Source: Costus lasius
Taxonomy: Eukaryota > Streptophyta > Magnoliopsida > Zingiberales > Costaceae
Direction of reading: 5' to 3'
DNA: 64,000 nucleotides
NCBI GenBank assembly: GCA_027563935.2
Contig: CM050454.1
Location: forward strand, 7,654,001-7,718,000
A program made the translations under genes and the position numbers. Position 1 is the stretch's first letter; every line of letters starts with the position of its first letter. Below the pieces are notes generated by a model. It saw nothing but the letters and a program-made list of their open reading frames with translations, ran no database searches and was not told the DNA's origin. Shown here piece after piece: positions 10,760-22,475 of this stretch.

Positions 10760-10984
10760 ATGGTTGTTCGCACGAGAAACAATCAGCAAGCTGATGAGGC
10801 TGACTCTATGCAAGGTCAGATGAACACTATGATGGCCATGCTTAGAGAGCTACGGGCCGACATGAGAGGCATGACCCAACGGTTGGATAAGATGGAAAGG
10901 GGTAAGGATCCCATTCATGAACCATTTGCCCATCCATCTGAACCAAACCCGGAGGCACCTTTACCACCCCAACCACACCCTAGT
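10760..10984 (+). pseudogene. Gag-like N-terminal fragment
   Basis: The frame reads MVVRTRNNQQADEADSMQGQ, a Met-rich segment (MNTMMAMLRELRADMRGMTQ), then a Pro-rich stretch ending near PPQPHPSE. The composition suits the coiled N-terminus of a plant retrotransposon gag. After 10985 the frame runs into unrelated T- and C-rich sequence; the continuing open frame to 11671 looks fortuitous. The element class is undetermined. Confidence 0.45.
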
Positions 10985-12859
10985 GAAAGGCTTTTTCTAT
11001 CTTTCTCAGTTTCCATCGCCTTGGTTGGCCTAAATTCCCAATCCGTTTTTGAATTTTACGGGCAGCAATTTTTTACTGTTCCAAAAAAGTTGGAACGTTT
11101 GGGTCTGGAGCTTCCCGGTTCTGAAATTGAAAATTTACTGTGTTGGAGAAGTCCGCCCAAGGCCCAAGGTTGCCTTCTCCACCCCCCCTTATGTCTTATG
11201 TCTTCTTTCGTCTTTCCCCTTCGCCTTCCCGTAGCCACCTCTCGCTCCCAGTCTCCAGATCACACTCCGCCCCGACAGTCGCCGTTCTCGTCGCCTGCCG
11301 TCAATCGAGCACACTACGCCGCCAATCTCCTCACGCCGTGGAAAGTCTCTCTCCTCTCGCTCTCTTCCGCACCCCTACTTCCTCCTCCCATCGATCTTCC
11401 TCTCGCCGCCAAACCCTGCCTCCTCCCGTTGATCTTCCTCTCGCTGCCGAGAATCTTCTTCCGCACGCCTCCTTCCTCCTCCCCACCGATCTTCCTTGGC
11501 GCATGCTACCAATTCCTCCTGCCGCTGATTTCCTTCTCGAAGACTCCAGTCCTCTCGCCACTAATTTCCTCCCGAGGACTCCATAAGAGGTGTGTGCTCT
11601 GGTTTTTTCCTTGGAACAAGCTGGTTAATATATCTCATGGATTATCTTTGTTGATCTGGGCACGTATTTGATGCTTTCCATTATGAATATTTGTTAATAT
11701 ATCAATTCATATTTGCTAGTGAATTTTGTGGAGTATTTTGGAAACGTATTTTATGCTTTCCTCCATCATGTAAGCTACAACAGGCACCTCCTTTTGTTTC
11801 CTCAAAATTATGAATTGCATGTGCAGTATAATATCTCTAGTTTAAATCCAAAATTTTGGAATGAATTTTGTGGCTAAAATGTTTGTCAGCTATGTGAATT
11901 TCGCAATGGATTGGAGTTGTATTTGGGTTCATTATTGCCATATTTTTAGAGTAGTTCCTTGCCATGCTTCTCTCTTCATCTCCTCTAAACATAATAAAAA
12001 TTAAAAACTCTAAACATAATAAAAATTAAAAACTGTGTATCCAAACAGGTTCAAACTTTTCCAGTAGAACTTTTTAAACCAGAAAAAATTAGAAGTTTCA
12101 GCTGGCCAAACAAAGCATTGAGATCTTGTTTTGTGGTTATTCTTGTGGCCTAAACAATTTAGGCTTCATCGTGTATAAATATATGAGTGCAGTGTAGTTA
12201 TTGGTGATATGATTATAGTATCTATCTAGAAGATGTTTAGTAAATTGTGGTATAATTGTTGTCTGAGTATTATAGCAACATGATTTAACTCATCTAATTC
12301 ATGTGAAGCTCGATTTAAGCAAATTAGAGCTCGAATGCAGCTCGATTTAAGCAAATTAGAGCTCGAATGCAACATTGATTCACAAGTTCCCATCTACCAT
12401 TGCAATAGTAATTAGAGCTCGAAAGCAAATAAGAGCTCGAATGCAACATCGATTTAAGCAATTTATATTTGACTTATATAGGCTATGTGTACATGATTTA
12501 TTTATAATTCATCAATACGAGTTCCCATCTACCATTGCAATAGTAATGGTTGTCTTCTTGTTTTTTTTTCCATTAACCTTTAATTTTTACTCCTCACACA
12601 AAGGATTTCTTTAGTGTCGCTTTACGATTTTGAGTGGACAGCTGCTATAATAATAAAAAACTAATTTTAACTTTTTTAAAAAAAATCTCTTAAAGGTGGG
12701 TTAATGACCGGGCAAAACAACAATTACAGTGGAAATCTTAGCCAACTACACCCAAAGATTCATGAGCTTTACTATGAATATAAAAATACTTAGGTTACGT
12801 TTGATAACACTGGACAGATAGCAATGTGAGCCAAGTAGAAGCATAGGTCTCTTGCATAT
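10985..12859. other. Unassigned repeat-derived stretch
   Basis: No gene recognised. A pyrimidine-rich block (11160-11590) is followed by AT-rich sequence. There are small repeats: a 24-bp tandem pair CTCTAAACATAATAAAAATT (11987-12031), and direct repeats of 'CTCGATTTAAGCAAATTAGA' and 'TTCCCATCTACCATTGCAAT' (12305-12545). The overlapping open frames at 11140-11586 are Ser/Leu/Pro-rich and appear in several frames at once, as expected of low-complexity DNA. Confidence 0.5.
12305..12545. repeat. Interleaved short direct repeats
   Basis: 'AGCTCGATTTAAGCAAATTAGAGCTCGAATGCA'-type units occur twice in tandem with two further partial copies. The unit 'GTTCCCATCTACCATTGCAA' occurs at about 12386 and 12521. 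It looks like local slippage or duplication within a transposon remnant. Confidence 0.65.
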
Positions 12860-13953
12860 TGTTTCCTTGAACGGATAACTGAAGGGGAGGGATGGATATC
12901 ACTAAAATCCCTTATTTCATTGAAGAGATCAATTAGAATGGATGGATAAATAGAATGATGGACACATAAAAACCAATCCTCCAAAAACGGGAGGAAAAGT
13001 TGGCGGACAGCTCACGCGTGAAACCCTCTCTCCCCTTTCCCTACCGCTCGGCCACCTCATCTCGCTCGTCACTTTTGCCGGCGGCAAGGAAGAAACCCCC
13101 ACGGACAGCTCGCGCGTGAAGCCCTCTCTCCCCTTTCCTTGCCGCTCAGCCACCTCATCTCGCTCGCCACTTCTGCCAGCGGCAAGGAAGAAAGCCGCCC
13201 GCCCTGATGGAGCAGCTCGTCAGCTTCCTCACCTTGGGCTTTCTCAAGAATGGAGGACGGACGCTCGGCGGCATGGTTCATGGGGCTCGTCACTCTCACC
13301 ACTTCTACTGGCGGAAAGGAAGAAAGAAAGCCCCCCTGTTCCGCTCCCCTCCCTCTGCCGGACCCTGTGGAGCCGCCCCCCCACCCTGGGTGGTCAGGAA
13401 GGCCAAGGCGACGGCAAGGAAGAAAGTCGTTCGACGCCTCCGCAGTTGCAGCTCCGCGAAAGAATGGCGGCTATCTCCAGTCTCCCTTCCCCCGTCTACT
13501 CTGCTATTCGAGTCCCTCGCTCGTTCTGCTCTTCCCCGTCCCTCCTCTCCTTCTCTCTGCTCTCATCCCCTCTTTGCTGGCCAAGCCTCTTCCTCCCCCC
13601 CTTGAAGCCGTTCCGTGCCGCTTGGCGGCCTTGACGGAGAGACATCGGCCGCTAATGCAGAACAAGCTGAGGTAGCAATTCTTGCCGAGGAGGCGGCTAA
13701 GGTAGTCATCCCGATTTCGCCTTCAGATATGGTTTTTCCAGGTCTAGCCTTTTCCCACGGAGTCGCCCCACGCACTAGCCCCCGTCCGGCGACCGTCCAC
13801 ATAGGGAATTCATGGGAAAGGTCAACGCACATAACTCGCACATAACTCTATATCACGTGAGAGTCACATGATCCCTCCCTATGGATTACATTTCCCTTCC
13901 TTACGAATTGGTAATCCGTTCTTTCTACTTTTACCTTCTTTCAGGGAAACAAA
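12860..13953. mobile_element. GC-rich TIR-like element E1 (1.09 kb)
   Basis: The ends are TGTTTCCTTGA and CAGGGAAACA, an inverted TGTTTCC/GGAAACA. Just inside the left end is a GGGAGGGATGGATAT block, and near the right end is CACGTGAGAGTCACATGATC. The same two blocks occur at the left (16582) and right (27561) ends of element E2, so they form a family. The interior is CpG-rich with a ~98-bp tandem duplication (13005 and 13103, 'GGACAGCTC.CGCGTGAA'). Several long frames overlap but none shows a recognisable domain. No target duplication was found, so the exact ends may be off by some bases. Confidence 0.55.
13005..13200. repeat. 98-bp tandem duplication in E1
   Basis: Two units begin GGACAGCTC and end CGGCAAGGAAGAAA. 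A third, partial unit lies at about 13285-13345. Confidence 0.8.
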
Positions 13954-14009
13954 CTGTGGGTATTGCTAGTTGAAAAATTATTAGATAAAAAAATTAGCAA
14001 CATTGTGGG

Positions 14010-14222
14010 CAAGCGACCAATGGGGTGGAGGGAGAGGAGTGAAAGAGTAGAGGGGAGGGGCGGCATGGAAGGGAAGGAGGGTAGGAAGAAAAGAGGTAGT
14101 GGGAGGGCGAAGAAGAGAAAAGAGGGAAGTAGGAGAGGAAAGAATAGGTTACAGTTAGGGAGGGGAGAAAGAGGATAAGGAAAGGAGAGGATGATGGTGA
14201 GAGAGATGGTAGGTGAGAGGGT
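14010..14222 (+). repeat. ~200-bp polypurine tract
   Basis: Almost every base is A or G (GGAGGGAGAGGAGTGAAAGA and so on), followed by a T-run. No protein is supported; the open frame here is a side effect of the composition. Such tracts can form triplex DNA. Confidence 0.75.
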
Positions 14223-14842
14223 AGTAAATTTTTTTTAGGGTTAAAGTTAGGGTTACATTTGTTAGAAAAATAAGGATATATTAGTAATATTAATAGTTAG
14301 GACGGTTTCGAATTTGAGTTCGAGGCTGGATTTAATATCTCATACTAGATCTGATCCAATTTATTAAAGTTGGGTTTTCTTTAAACCCGACTCAACACCT
14401 AACAAACTCGAGTTTTACCCCCATCAAATGGGGCTGACTAGGTCGAGTCGGGTTGGGATAATCCTTTTTGTCATCATTAGCATGGAAAAAATTTCCTGAG
14501 CAACCCCGTTGCTCAAGATTCTTGAGCACAGCCCCCTAAGATTCGAGAACGTGTCCAACTTTTGCAAATCTCAAGAAAAGTAACATTAATAAATAGCTTC
14601 ATCAATGGACATTAACAGCTCCATTATGTGCAGCTCACATGGGACTTATGCACGGATTTTAAAACTAAAATTTATGTGTTGATGGCAATCTTGTAATATG
14701 ATATCTATGTCTTAGTAAGCTTAGTACCTTTAGTTTATACTAAAGTATTTTAAATTAAGTCATCTTATTTTAAATTTATTAAATTAATAAAAAAAACTTT
14801 GCTTATTAAGTGGCTATAACATACTATAAAGAAAATCAAGCT
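14223..14842. other. Intergenic, nothing recognised
   Basis: AT-rich sequence without a supported gene. It includes a 'GGGTTGGGATAATCC' patch and a 'TTGAGCA..CCCC' patch like those of degraded plant repeats. Confidence 0.5.
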
Positions 14843-15296
14843 TGTTTACTTAGGGGAAAGCTTGAAAGAAAGGAGAGAAAGTAGGAAGGAAAGAAGTATA
14901 AACTTATTTACTTGGTCGGATGGATAGTTTAGGAGGAAAAGTTAAGCATTAATCCCTCCATTTACTTTCCGCCCGAATCGGGCGGAAAATAGAAACTACG
15001 CCTTAACTTTACTAACTTCACACCTTGCTTTTCACTGCACCGTTGCTCATCCTCTCTAACTATGAGCTTTCCTCGACTACTTGTCATTGTTGTCGTTGCT
15101 TGAGCTTGTCGTCACTACTCGATCTCACAGCCACTACTCATTCTTGTCATTGTTGCTTGTCCTCACCGTCGTTGCTTGTATTTAACATTTAATATTTAAT
15201 AATTCTATTATTACTATATATATAATATGAATGAAAAAAATAAAAATTGAGCTATATATATTAATCATTCAAATTTTATTTCTTTCTAAGTAAACA
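14843..15296. mobile_element. MITE-like element with TGTTTACTTAG ends
   Basis: The left end TGTTTACTTAGGGGAAAG and right end CTTTCTAAGTAAACA are inverted repeats (11-bp core). A second, inner or overlapping pair (TTATTTACTTGGTCGGATGG at 14905; CTATCCAATAAACATA at about 15366) suggests a related nested copy. The interior has CGTTGCT/TTGTCGTT repeats. No target duplication was identified. Confidence 0.5.
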
Positions 15297-15519
15297 TAAG
15301 GAAAGAAATCCTATAACACATTCTATCTATTTTTTTCTTTTTATTTTTTCTTTGCACTTTTCATCTATCCAATAAACATAGTATTAGTATAATCTTAAAA
15401 AGTACTCTCTTCCTTAAAAACTATTAAATTATTAAATTTTAATAGAAAATGCCAATGTGCTACAGATTTGGTGGGAGAATGTAACGTGCCTGGGATTGCC
15501 TGAAGTCTTTTTATATTTT

Positions 15520-15521
<2 letters not shown>

Positions 15522-15594
<73 letters not shown>
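15522..15594. repeat. (TA)n microsatellite
   Basis: About 34 uninterrupted TA units. Confidence 0.95.
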
Positions 15595-15597
<3 letters not shown>

Positions 15598-16581
15598 AAC
15601 AGCCAAATTTGCTATTTTTAATTTATATTTATAATGATCAATTGTCTTATAATTAACTTAATTAGCAGAGCTGAACAATTGTGATCATGTGCTCCACGTG
15701 ACATGATATGATCGCATCAAGGACAACAGATTAAACAAATAATTATGAAAAACGTGTCAATCTGTATTAATTTGCTTTTCCAACCGAGCAAACATATTAG
15801 ATTAATTATTTTTTAAAAATAATGTAAGAAAGATCTTGAAAAGATACTAGTTGATGATCACCGGAATAGCCAACATAATAATCAATCACACAAGAAATCT
15901 ACTTAAAAGGGCATTGAATATTTTCTCTCCAATGAAAATCACTTAAATTGTGTTTTTAAGAAGGAAAAAAAATAAAAACCACATTTAATCTCAACGAAAA
16001 ATAATATTAAATTCAATTATTTTTTATTCTTTTCTTCTAGTTTTCGATCTAAGAAAATGCAGTCTAAGTAGGTATTAATTAAGTTAAATTAGTAAATATC
16101 TAATTGTCGATAATAAAGTTTTGGGGTCAAATTTCGTCCTCATTGCTAGCTTGTATTTAAAAAAACCATGGTTGAAAAGACTTTCATGGAAAATAAAGAG
16201 GTGGCTAAAGTTTCCTATTCTCGAGGAAGCACTCAATATGTGGAAGGCGAATGCTATATTTGTTATGGATACATGCAATTTCTTATATAATTTTGATTGA
16301 ATAAAAATAATATAAAAATTATTATACCCTAAAATTAAATTATATGACGATTCAAGATAATAAAAAACATAGATAAAGCACACATAAATTTACGTGTTGC
16401 TTCAGTGTAAGCCAATATATACAGGCGAAAATAAAGCAAGTTTCACTGTTAAAAATATATAAAGCATACAACTGTATATAAATACCTAAAGAACAAACAA
16501 CAACTCTCTCACAATAATCCATTTTGAAAGAACAAAACCTTTTAATCATAAAGAAAAGATGAGAAGATTTATTTTACGTAG
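15595..16581. other. AT-rich spacer without a supported gene
   Basis: The two short minus-strand frames (16084-16383, 16352-16549) have Phe/Ile/Tyr-rich translations with no recognisable domain and no support beyond being open. Confidence 0.5.
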
Positions 16582-16965
16582 TGTTTCCTTGTAAGGAAAA
16601 CTGGAGGGGAGGGATGGATATTATTAATATCCCTTGTTTCCATGAATAGATCAATTAGAAAGGACGGATCAATGAAAGAATGGATCTCTTAAAACCGATC
16701 CTCCAAAAAATGGAAGGAAAAGTCGACAGACGCTCGTTAGCTCACCAAAATTGCCCATCTCCCTTCACGTAAGGCCCTCTCTTCCCAAAATTGCCCGCTC
16801 CTCTCCTCGTCTCCCTCTCTCCCTCTCTCCCTCCATCCCACGTGATCAATCCCCTCTTCGCCATCTTCATCCAGCCCGTCGCCCTCCAGCTCGTGTCCTC
16901 AATCCATCGCCCGCAGTAGCGTCGCCCTCAGCCAGTCCAGCCGTCCAGTAGCGTCCTCAGCCCAT
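16582..16965. mobile_element. GC-rich TIR-like element E2, left part
   Basis: It begins TGTTTCCTTGTAAGG, has the same GGGAGGGATGGATAT and AACCGATCCTCCAAAA blocks as E1, then becomes CpG-rich ('GTCGCCCTCAGCCAGTCCAG'). It is cut at 16965 by the Athila-type insertion and resumes at 27108. Both sides of the cut have the same GCCCTCAGCCC-type repeat. Confidence 0.65.
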
Positions 16966-18489
16966 TGATAGCTGTTATTTTTATAGGATTTAGAGTCTTA
17001 TTTATACCATCATTTGAGGCTTAACTGCTATATTATGTCACAATTTGATGCCTTTTCCCATAAAGTATGGAATCTTCATTATTTTTCATTTCTTTATGAC
17101 ATACAGGTCATTTACGTGAAGATTATTCGAGATTTGAAGTTAGGGAAAGGTTCATCATATTACAAGCATAAAACAGGCAAAATTTCACATGTTTTGGAGT
17201 TTTCTAAGCTGAACACGGCCTGGCCGTGCTTGTGATCACGGCCGTGTTCATCGCGGCTTCAGAATCAGCATTTACGAGGAGAACACGGCCTGGCTGTGCT
17301 TACAGTCACGGCCATGTTCGACAGGCATCCGAATTTTCTGGAGCCGACACAGCCGTGCGCACAGCCGTGTCGGGTGTTCCGGATTTTTACGAAGCAAACA
17401 CGGCCTGCCCGTGACCAAACGCACGACCGTGTTCACTTACCTGCAGACTGCCGAACCCGTCACGGCCTTACCGTGCTCGCTGTCACGCCCGTGATCGCTT
17501 CTGCGGATCACGATCGTGCGTTCGTTTCTCCTCGAATAAGACGCTCTAGATGCCAGAAAATTGGGGCAAACTCCCAATTTACATTCCTAACCGCCCAAAG
17601 CTTCGATGGAAGCATATAATCGAGATTATTAGGCCGTTACAGGGGGATTTTTTGGGAAGGACGCGACCTAGGGTGAAAAGGGCAAAAATCTGCATTTGAG
17701 GACTTGATTCGACCGGATTCTTTGGGGCTTTCGAGAGATGACTGAAGATTCGTCGTCTCCTACCCTTGGATTGTAATTTCCCTTCTTTTCGAATATTTTT
17801 ACTTGGGTTTTTAGTTGATAAACGATGTATTTTCTAGACTAAACCCTAGTTCGGGACTCGGGCGTAGCCCGTTGAACAATTCTCCTCATGTAAAACATTA
17901 TTATGAATCTCAATGAAATTGTTAAGTAATTTAGCTTATTTAAATGAGTTGCACTTATTGCGTATGATTGTTGTGTACAGACAATTTATATGTGTTAAGT
18001 GTTACGAGAAGTACCGAGAGGTGAATCGTAACACTCGATCGTGCTCATTTAAACTTGTGATTAGAATTACGAGAGTCGTTCGACATCACTCGATGACTCA
18101 CGATCTTTCATAGAGCCTAATGGGTCTCTCAGGGCTAATTTTGCTACGCGAGTAGAGAATTAGCTTATGCGAGATACCGGTTTACGCTTCGAGAGAAGGT
18201 AACCCGTACCATAGGAAAGATTGCCTTAAGTTACTTACTTTCGGATTGAGCTTCGAGAGAAGGAGATCCGTTTGTTTTTATCTAATTAGATTCAATGTTT
18301 TACATTAAAAACATTCAACGCGGTGAAATCTAGAGTTCTGAACAACTTCTTAAACTGCAATTTTCCCTTAAAGTCGTCGACTTCTTGGTTTGATAATTTA
18401 GTTAATTTAGTTTTAGAGTTATTCTTTTATTCCGTGTTTGAATCATCTAGCTTTCAATGACACTAAAGATCGGTACTTGACACGTACTC
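16966..18489 (+). repeat. Athila LTR-A, lacking its last ~55 bp
   Basis: It starts TGATAGCTGTTATTTTTATA like LTR-B and LTR-C, but its last third is a variant ('GAACAACTTCTTAAACTGCA' rather than 'GAACATCTTTTAAATTGTAT'). It ends at 'GACACGTACTC', joined straight to 3' internal sequence with no primer-binding site. The same variant and the same kind of junction recur at 23978-24521. Confidence 0.8.
17213..17520. repeat. Array of CACGGC(C)TGGCCGTG hairpin blocks in LTR-A
   Basis: Five or so blocks, 50-80 bp apart, each pair an AACACGGCC with a GGCCGTGTTC or a degenerate version (CACAGCCGTG, CACGCCCGTG). The array recurs at 19744-20050 (LTR-B) and 25785-26090 (LTR-C). Confidence 0.8.
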
Positions 18490-19498
18490 TCATACAATGC
18501 ATGCTTATTATACTTTCCCTGTGATGATTGCAACGAATTAAGTCTGTGATGGTATGGTATTCCTCATTCTTGTCCTCAGTTTTTATGTTATTCTGATTCA
18601 TGATGAGAACCATGAAGATATGTCTGTCTCTTGAGTTAAGGGAATGAAATTCTAAATATGATTGCTTTTATGCTTAGGAATTCATGGTTTTAGATTGTAC
18701 TTGAGTATGCTTACTGTGGCTTGCATGATGTTTCTGAGGTTAATCCTTCTTTTTCTGAATTACTTCTATCACGACATTATGTTATTGAATGTTCATGCTT
18801 ATCATAGTCCTTATTACAAGCTTTTCACTCTGGTTGCATTACACTTATTGAAAACAAGGGGCAGTGGTACCTAAGTGACAATGAACTAAAGGCTTCATCC
18901 AACTTGACACTGTCGACAAGTAAACAAAAAAAAGAGAGAGAAAGAAAGGAACATGAGAGAAAAGAAGGGGTGAGGGAAAAGTGAACAACTCCTCTTTCTT
19001 CTACTTTATAGAGACGAAATGAGTTTGTATGCATTATGTGATTCATCCACCTTGAGTTTGTTCTCTAACTAAGTACCGGGGGGTGCATTCATCACAAATG
19101 TTTGTCCTTTGCGTAACAAGGTTGAAAATGAATTCAGGGAAGTAGCTTGAACCCACCGATTGAAAATTCATGTTTCCAAGTTTAAATGTGTAGAATAAGT
19201 TATCTAATGCAACTATACTTGATTGGCTGAGTTTAGAAGGAAATGATGAGTATGAATAGTCTTAACATGGTGGAGTGTTTTTCTTATTTCAGATTTGTGG
19301 TTTGACCTTGTGAACATTATTCTCTGCTCCAGTATGGATCATATCTCAGTGTATATTATTCAACCTAGGATTTAGTATAAATGTTGTCATATAAGGTTTC
19401 TACTTTAGCTTTTGAATATGCAGTCTTCCTGATTTTCTGATTATTTCAGATAGTGTAATTGCTTGAGGACAAGCAAGATTTTAAGTCTGTGATATTTT
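18490..19498 (+). other. 3' internal segment of the Athila element (copy 1)
   Basis: A ~1-kb segment nearly identical to 24522-25537 and, like it, ending just before an LTR at a purine-rich 'GAGGACAAGCAAGATTTTAA' (probable polypurine tract). It contains no env-like or pol frame that I can support. Confidence 0.7.
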
Positions 19499-21068
19499 GA
19501 TAGCTGTTATTTTTATAGGATTTAGAGTCTTATTTATACCATCATTTGAGGCTTAACTACTATATTATGTCACAATTTGATGCTTTTCTCCCATAAAGTA
19601 TGGAATCTTCACTATTTTTCATTTCTTTTATGACATACAGGTCATTTACGTGAAGATTATTCGAGATTTGAAGTTAGGGAAAGGTTCATCATATTACAAG
19701 CATAAAACAGGCAAAATTACACATGTTTTGGAGTTTTCTAAGCTGAACACGGCCTGGCCGTGCTTGTGATCACGGCCGTGTTCATCGCGGCTTCAGAATC
19801 AGCATTTACGAGGAGAACACGGCTTGGCCGTGCTTACAGTCACGGCCGTGTTCGATAGGCATCCGAATTTTGCGAAGCCGACACAGCCGTGCGCACAGCT
19901 GTGTCGGGTGTTCCGAATTTTTACGAAGGAAACACGGCCTGCCCGTGACCAAACGCACGACCGTGTTCACTTACCTGCAGACTGCCGAACCCGTCACGGC
20001 CTTACCGTGCTCGCTGTCACGCCCGTGATCGCTTCCGCGGATCACGATCGTGCGTTCGTTTCTCCTCAAATAAGACGCTCCAGATGCCATAAAATTGGGG
20101 CAAACTCCCAATTTACATTCCTAACCGCCCAAAGCTTCAATAGAAGCATATAATCGAGATTATTAGGCCGTTACAGGGGGATTTTTTGGGAAGGACGCGA
20201 CCTAGGGTGAAAAGGGCAAAAATCTGCATTCGAGGACTTGATTCGACCGGATTCTTTGGGGCTTTCGAGAGATGACTGAAGATTCGTCGTCTCCTACCCT
20301 TGGATTGTAATTTTCCTTCTTTTCAAATATTTTTACTTGGGTTTTTAGTTGATAAACGATGTATTTTCTAGACTAAATCCTAGTTCGGGACTCGGGCGTA
20401 GCCCGTTGAACAATTCTCCTCATGTAAAACATTATTATGAATCTCAATGAAATTGTTAAGTAATTTAGCTTATTTAAATGAGTTGCACTTATTGCGTATG
20501 ATTGTTGTGTACAGACAATTTATATGTGTTAAGTGTTACGAGAAGTACCGAGAGTTGAATCGTAACACTCGATCGTGCTCATTTAAACTTGTGATTAGAA
20601 TTACGAGAGTCGTTCGACGTCACTCGATGACTCACGATCTTTCATAGAGCCTAATGGGTCTCTCAGGGCTAATTTTGCTATGATAGTAGGGAATTAGCTT
20701 ATGCGAGATACCGGTTTACGCTTCGAGAAAAGGTAACCCGTACCATAGGAAAGATTGCCTTAAGTTACTTACTTTCGGATTGAGCTTCGAGAGAAGGAGA
20801 TCCATTTGTTTTAATCTAATTAGATTCAATGTTTTATATTACAAACATTCAACGCGGTGAAATCTAGAGTTCCGAACATCTTTTAAATTGTATTTTCCCG
20901 GTCGTCAACTTCTTGGATCGATAAAATTAGTTTATTGTAGTTCTTTCATTTTGAGTTCGAATTATCTAGCTAACAATGACGCGTAAAGTCGGTACTTGAC
21001 ACCTACTCCCTGTGGGAACGATCTTATTTACTACTTTGATAGAAACCGTGCACTTGCGGGGCCTATCA
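19499..21068 (+). repeat. Athila LTR-B (5' LTR of the gag-bearing unit)
   Basis: TGATAG...CCTATCA, 1570 bp, the same length as LTR-C. Followed after six bases by the primer-binding site. Confidence 0.88.
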
Positions 21069-21074
21069 AGTGTT

Positions 21075-21092
21075 TGGCGCCGTTGCCGGGGA
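21075..21092 (+). promoter_or_regulatory. Primer-binding site, Athila (tRNA-Asp type)
   Basis: TGGCGCCGTTGCCGGGGA is the hallmark primer-binding site of plant Athila/Tat gypsy elements and sits 6 bp after LTR-B. Confidence 0.92.
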
Positions 21093-21247
21093 GCAAGGCG
21101 TTGTCAATATTGATTTAACTATTGAGTTGATAGACTAGATACTTTTTGTTAATTTCTTTTTGTTTTATTTATTTTAGTTCATTTTGTTAATAGTTCTTGT
21201 CTTCCTTTCTTCAAGCTTGTATTATCTGGTTAGCTAACCTTGTGCAT

Positions 21248-22436
21248 GCCAAGAACAATTAGAAACAGGTCAGCTAGTGCCAGAAGATCCAGAGATTTAA
21301 AGAACCCTCCGAGCTCAGAGGAAAATTCAGGATCAATAGCTTGAGGAAGCCCATCCGAACCTGTCAACTGCAATGGACCAGAACCGCGCACTACGTGATT
21401 TTGCTGCACCTAATGTACAGGGCTTGCACTCTAGCATTGCTCGACCCTCGGTCAAAGCAAATAATTTTGAGATCAAGCCGGCCCTTGTGCATATGGTTCA
21501 ACAGAACCAGTTCAGCGGTTCACTATAGGAAGATCCCAATCTTCATTTGTCCATTTTCCTTGAATACTGTGATACCCTGAAGATAAACGGGGTAACATCT
21601 GATGCAATACGCTTACATCTTTTTCGCTTTTCCCTTAGGGATCGCGCGCGAGCATGGCTACAGTCTCTTCCCCAAGGCTCAATCACAATGTGGAACAACT
21701 TTCCCACGCGTTCCTCTCCAAGTATTTCCCGCCGAGCAAGACCGCTCAATTGAGGACCCAGATAACGAATTTCAGCCAGAGGGAAGGCGAGTCATTATAT
21801 GAAGCCTGAGACCGTTTTAAGGAGTTGCTACGCATGTGCCCGCATCACGGACTAAAAAAATGGGTACTTGTGCATATTTTTTATAATGGTCTCTTGTATC
21901 AAACTCGTTTGTCTGTGGATGCAGCCGCAGGGGGTGCGCTAATGAAGAAGAATGTAGACGATGTCATGAATTTAATCGAGGACATGGCCCTCAATCACTA
22001 CCAGTGGATGAGTGACAGGAACGTCTCGGTAAGAGGAGGAGGTAAGCACGACTTAGATATGTTGAGTTCGTTGGCGGCAAAGGTTGACTCTTTATCCCAC
22101 CAACTTACTTCAATGAATTTTAATGCATCGTCTCTTAATTCAATTACTTGTGAAATTTGTGGAAATTCTGGACATGGTGCTACTAACTGCCAGATAATGG
22201 CACCTTCTTCTTCTTCTGATGTGTTTGTAGATCATGTGAATGCTATAGGCAATTTCAATCAGCGGCAGCAGAATGATCCTTTCTCAGGCACCTATAATCC
22301 CGGTTGGAGAAATCATCCCGACTTCTCCTACCGGAACAACCAGAACCAAGCCATTCCCCAGAATTTCAACAATCAGGCTCCCGAGGAAAATCTTGGCAAT
22401 CAGTTTCCCCAGTCATCCTTTAGGCCACCACCTTGA
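21248..22436 (+). pseudogene. Athila gag, broken by stops and frameshifts
   Basis: The start reads MPRTIRNRSASARRSRDLKN and meets a stop at about 21340. Gag continues in other frames: the capsid-like segment 'NLHLSIFLEYCDTLKINGVT', with 'LRDRARAWLQSLPQGSITMW', then 'FLSKYFPPSKTAQLRTQITN' after a frameshift near 21715, another stop at about 21808, and 21825-22436 with 'NGLLYQTRLSVDAAAGGALM' and a CCHC knuckle (CEICGNSGHGATNC). The order and motifs are those of Athila gag. With at least two stops and one shift it cannot make an intact Gag. Confidence 0.8.
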
Positions 22437-22475
22437 CTTCCACCGCGGTCATTCAATCAACAGCATAAGTCCAAT

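Noticed and set aside
11140..11586. 148-residue Ser/Pro/Leu-rich frame
   Set aside because: Low-complexity pyrimidine-rich DNA open in several frames; no recognisable protein.
13116..13841. Several 75-170-residue open frames in the GC-rich patch
   Set aside because: Three or more frames are open at once in CpG-rich element E1; no domain or splice pattern is recognisable.
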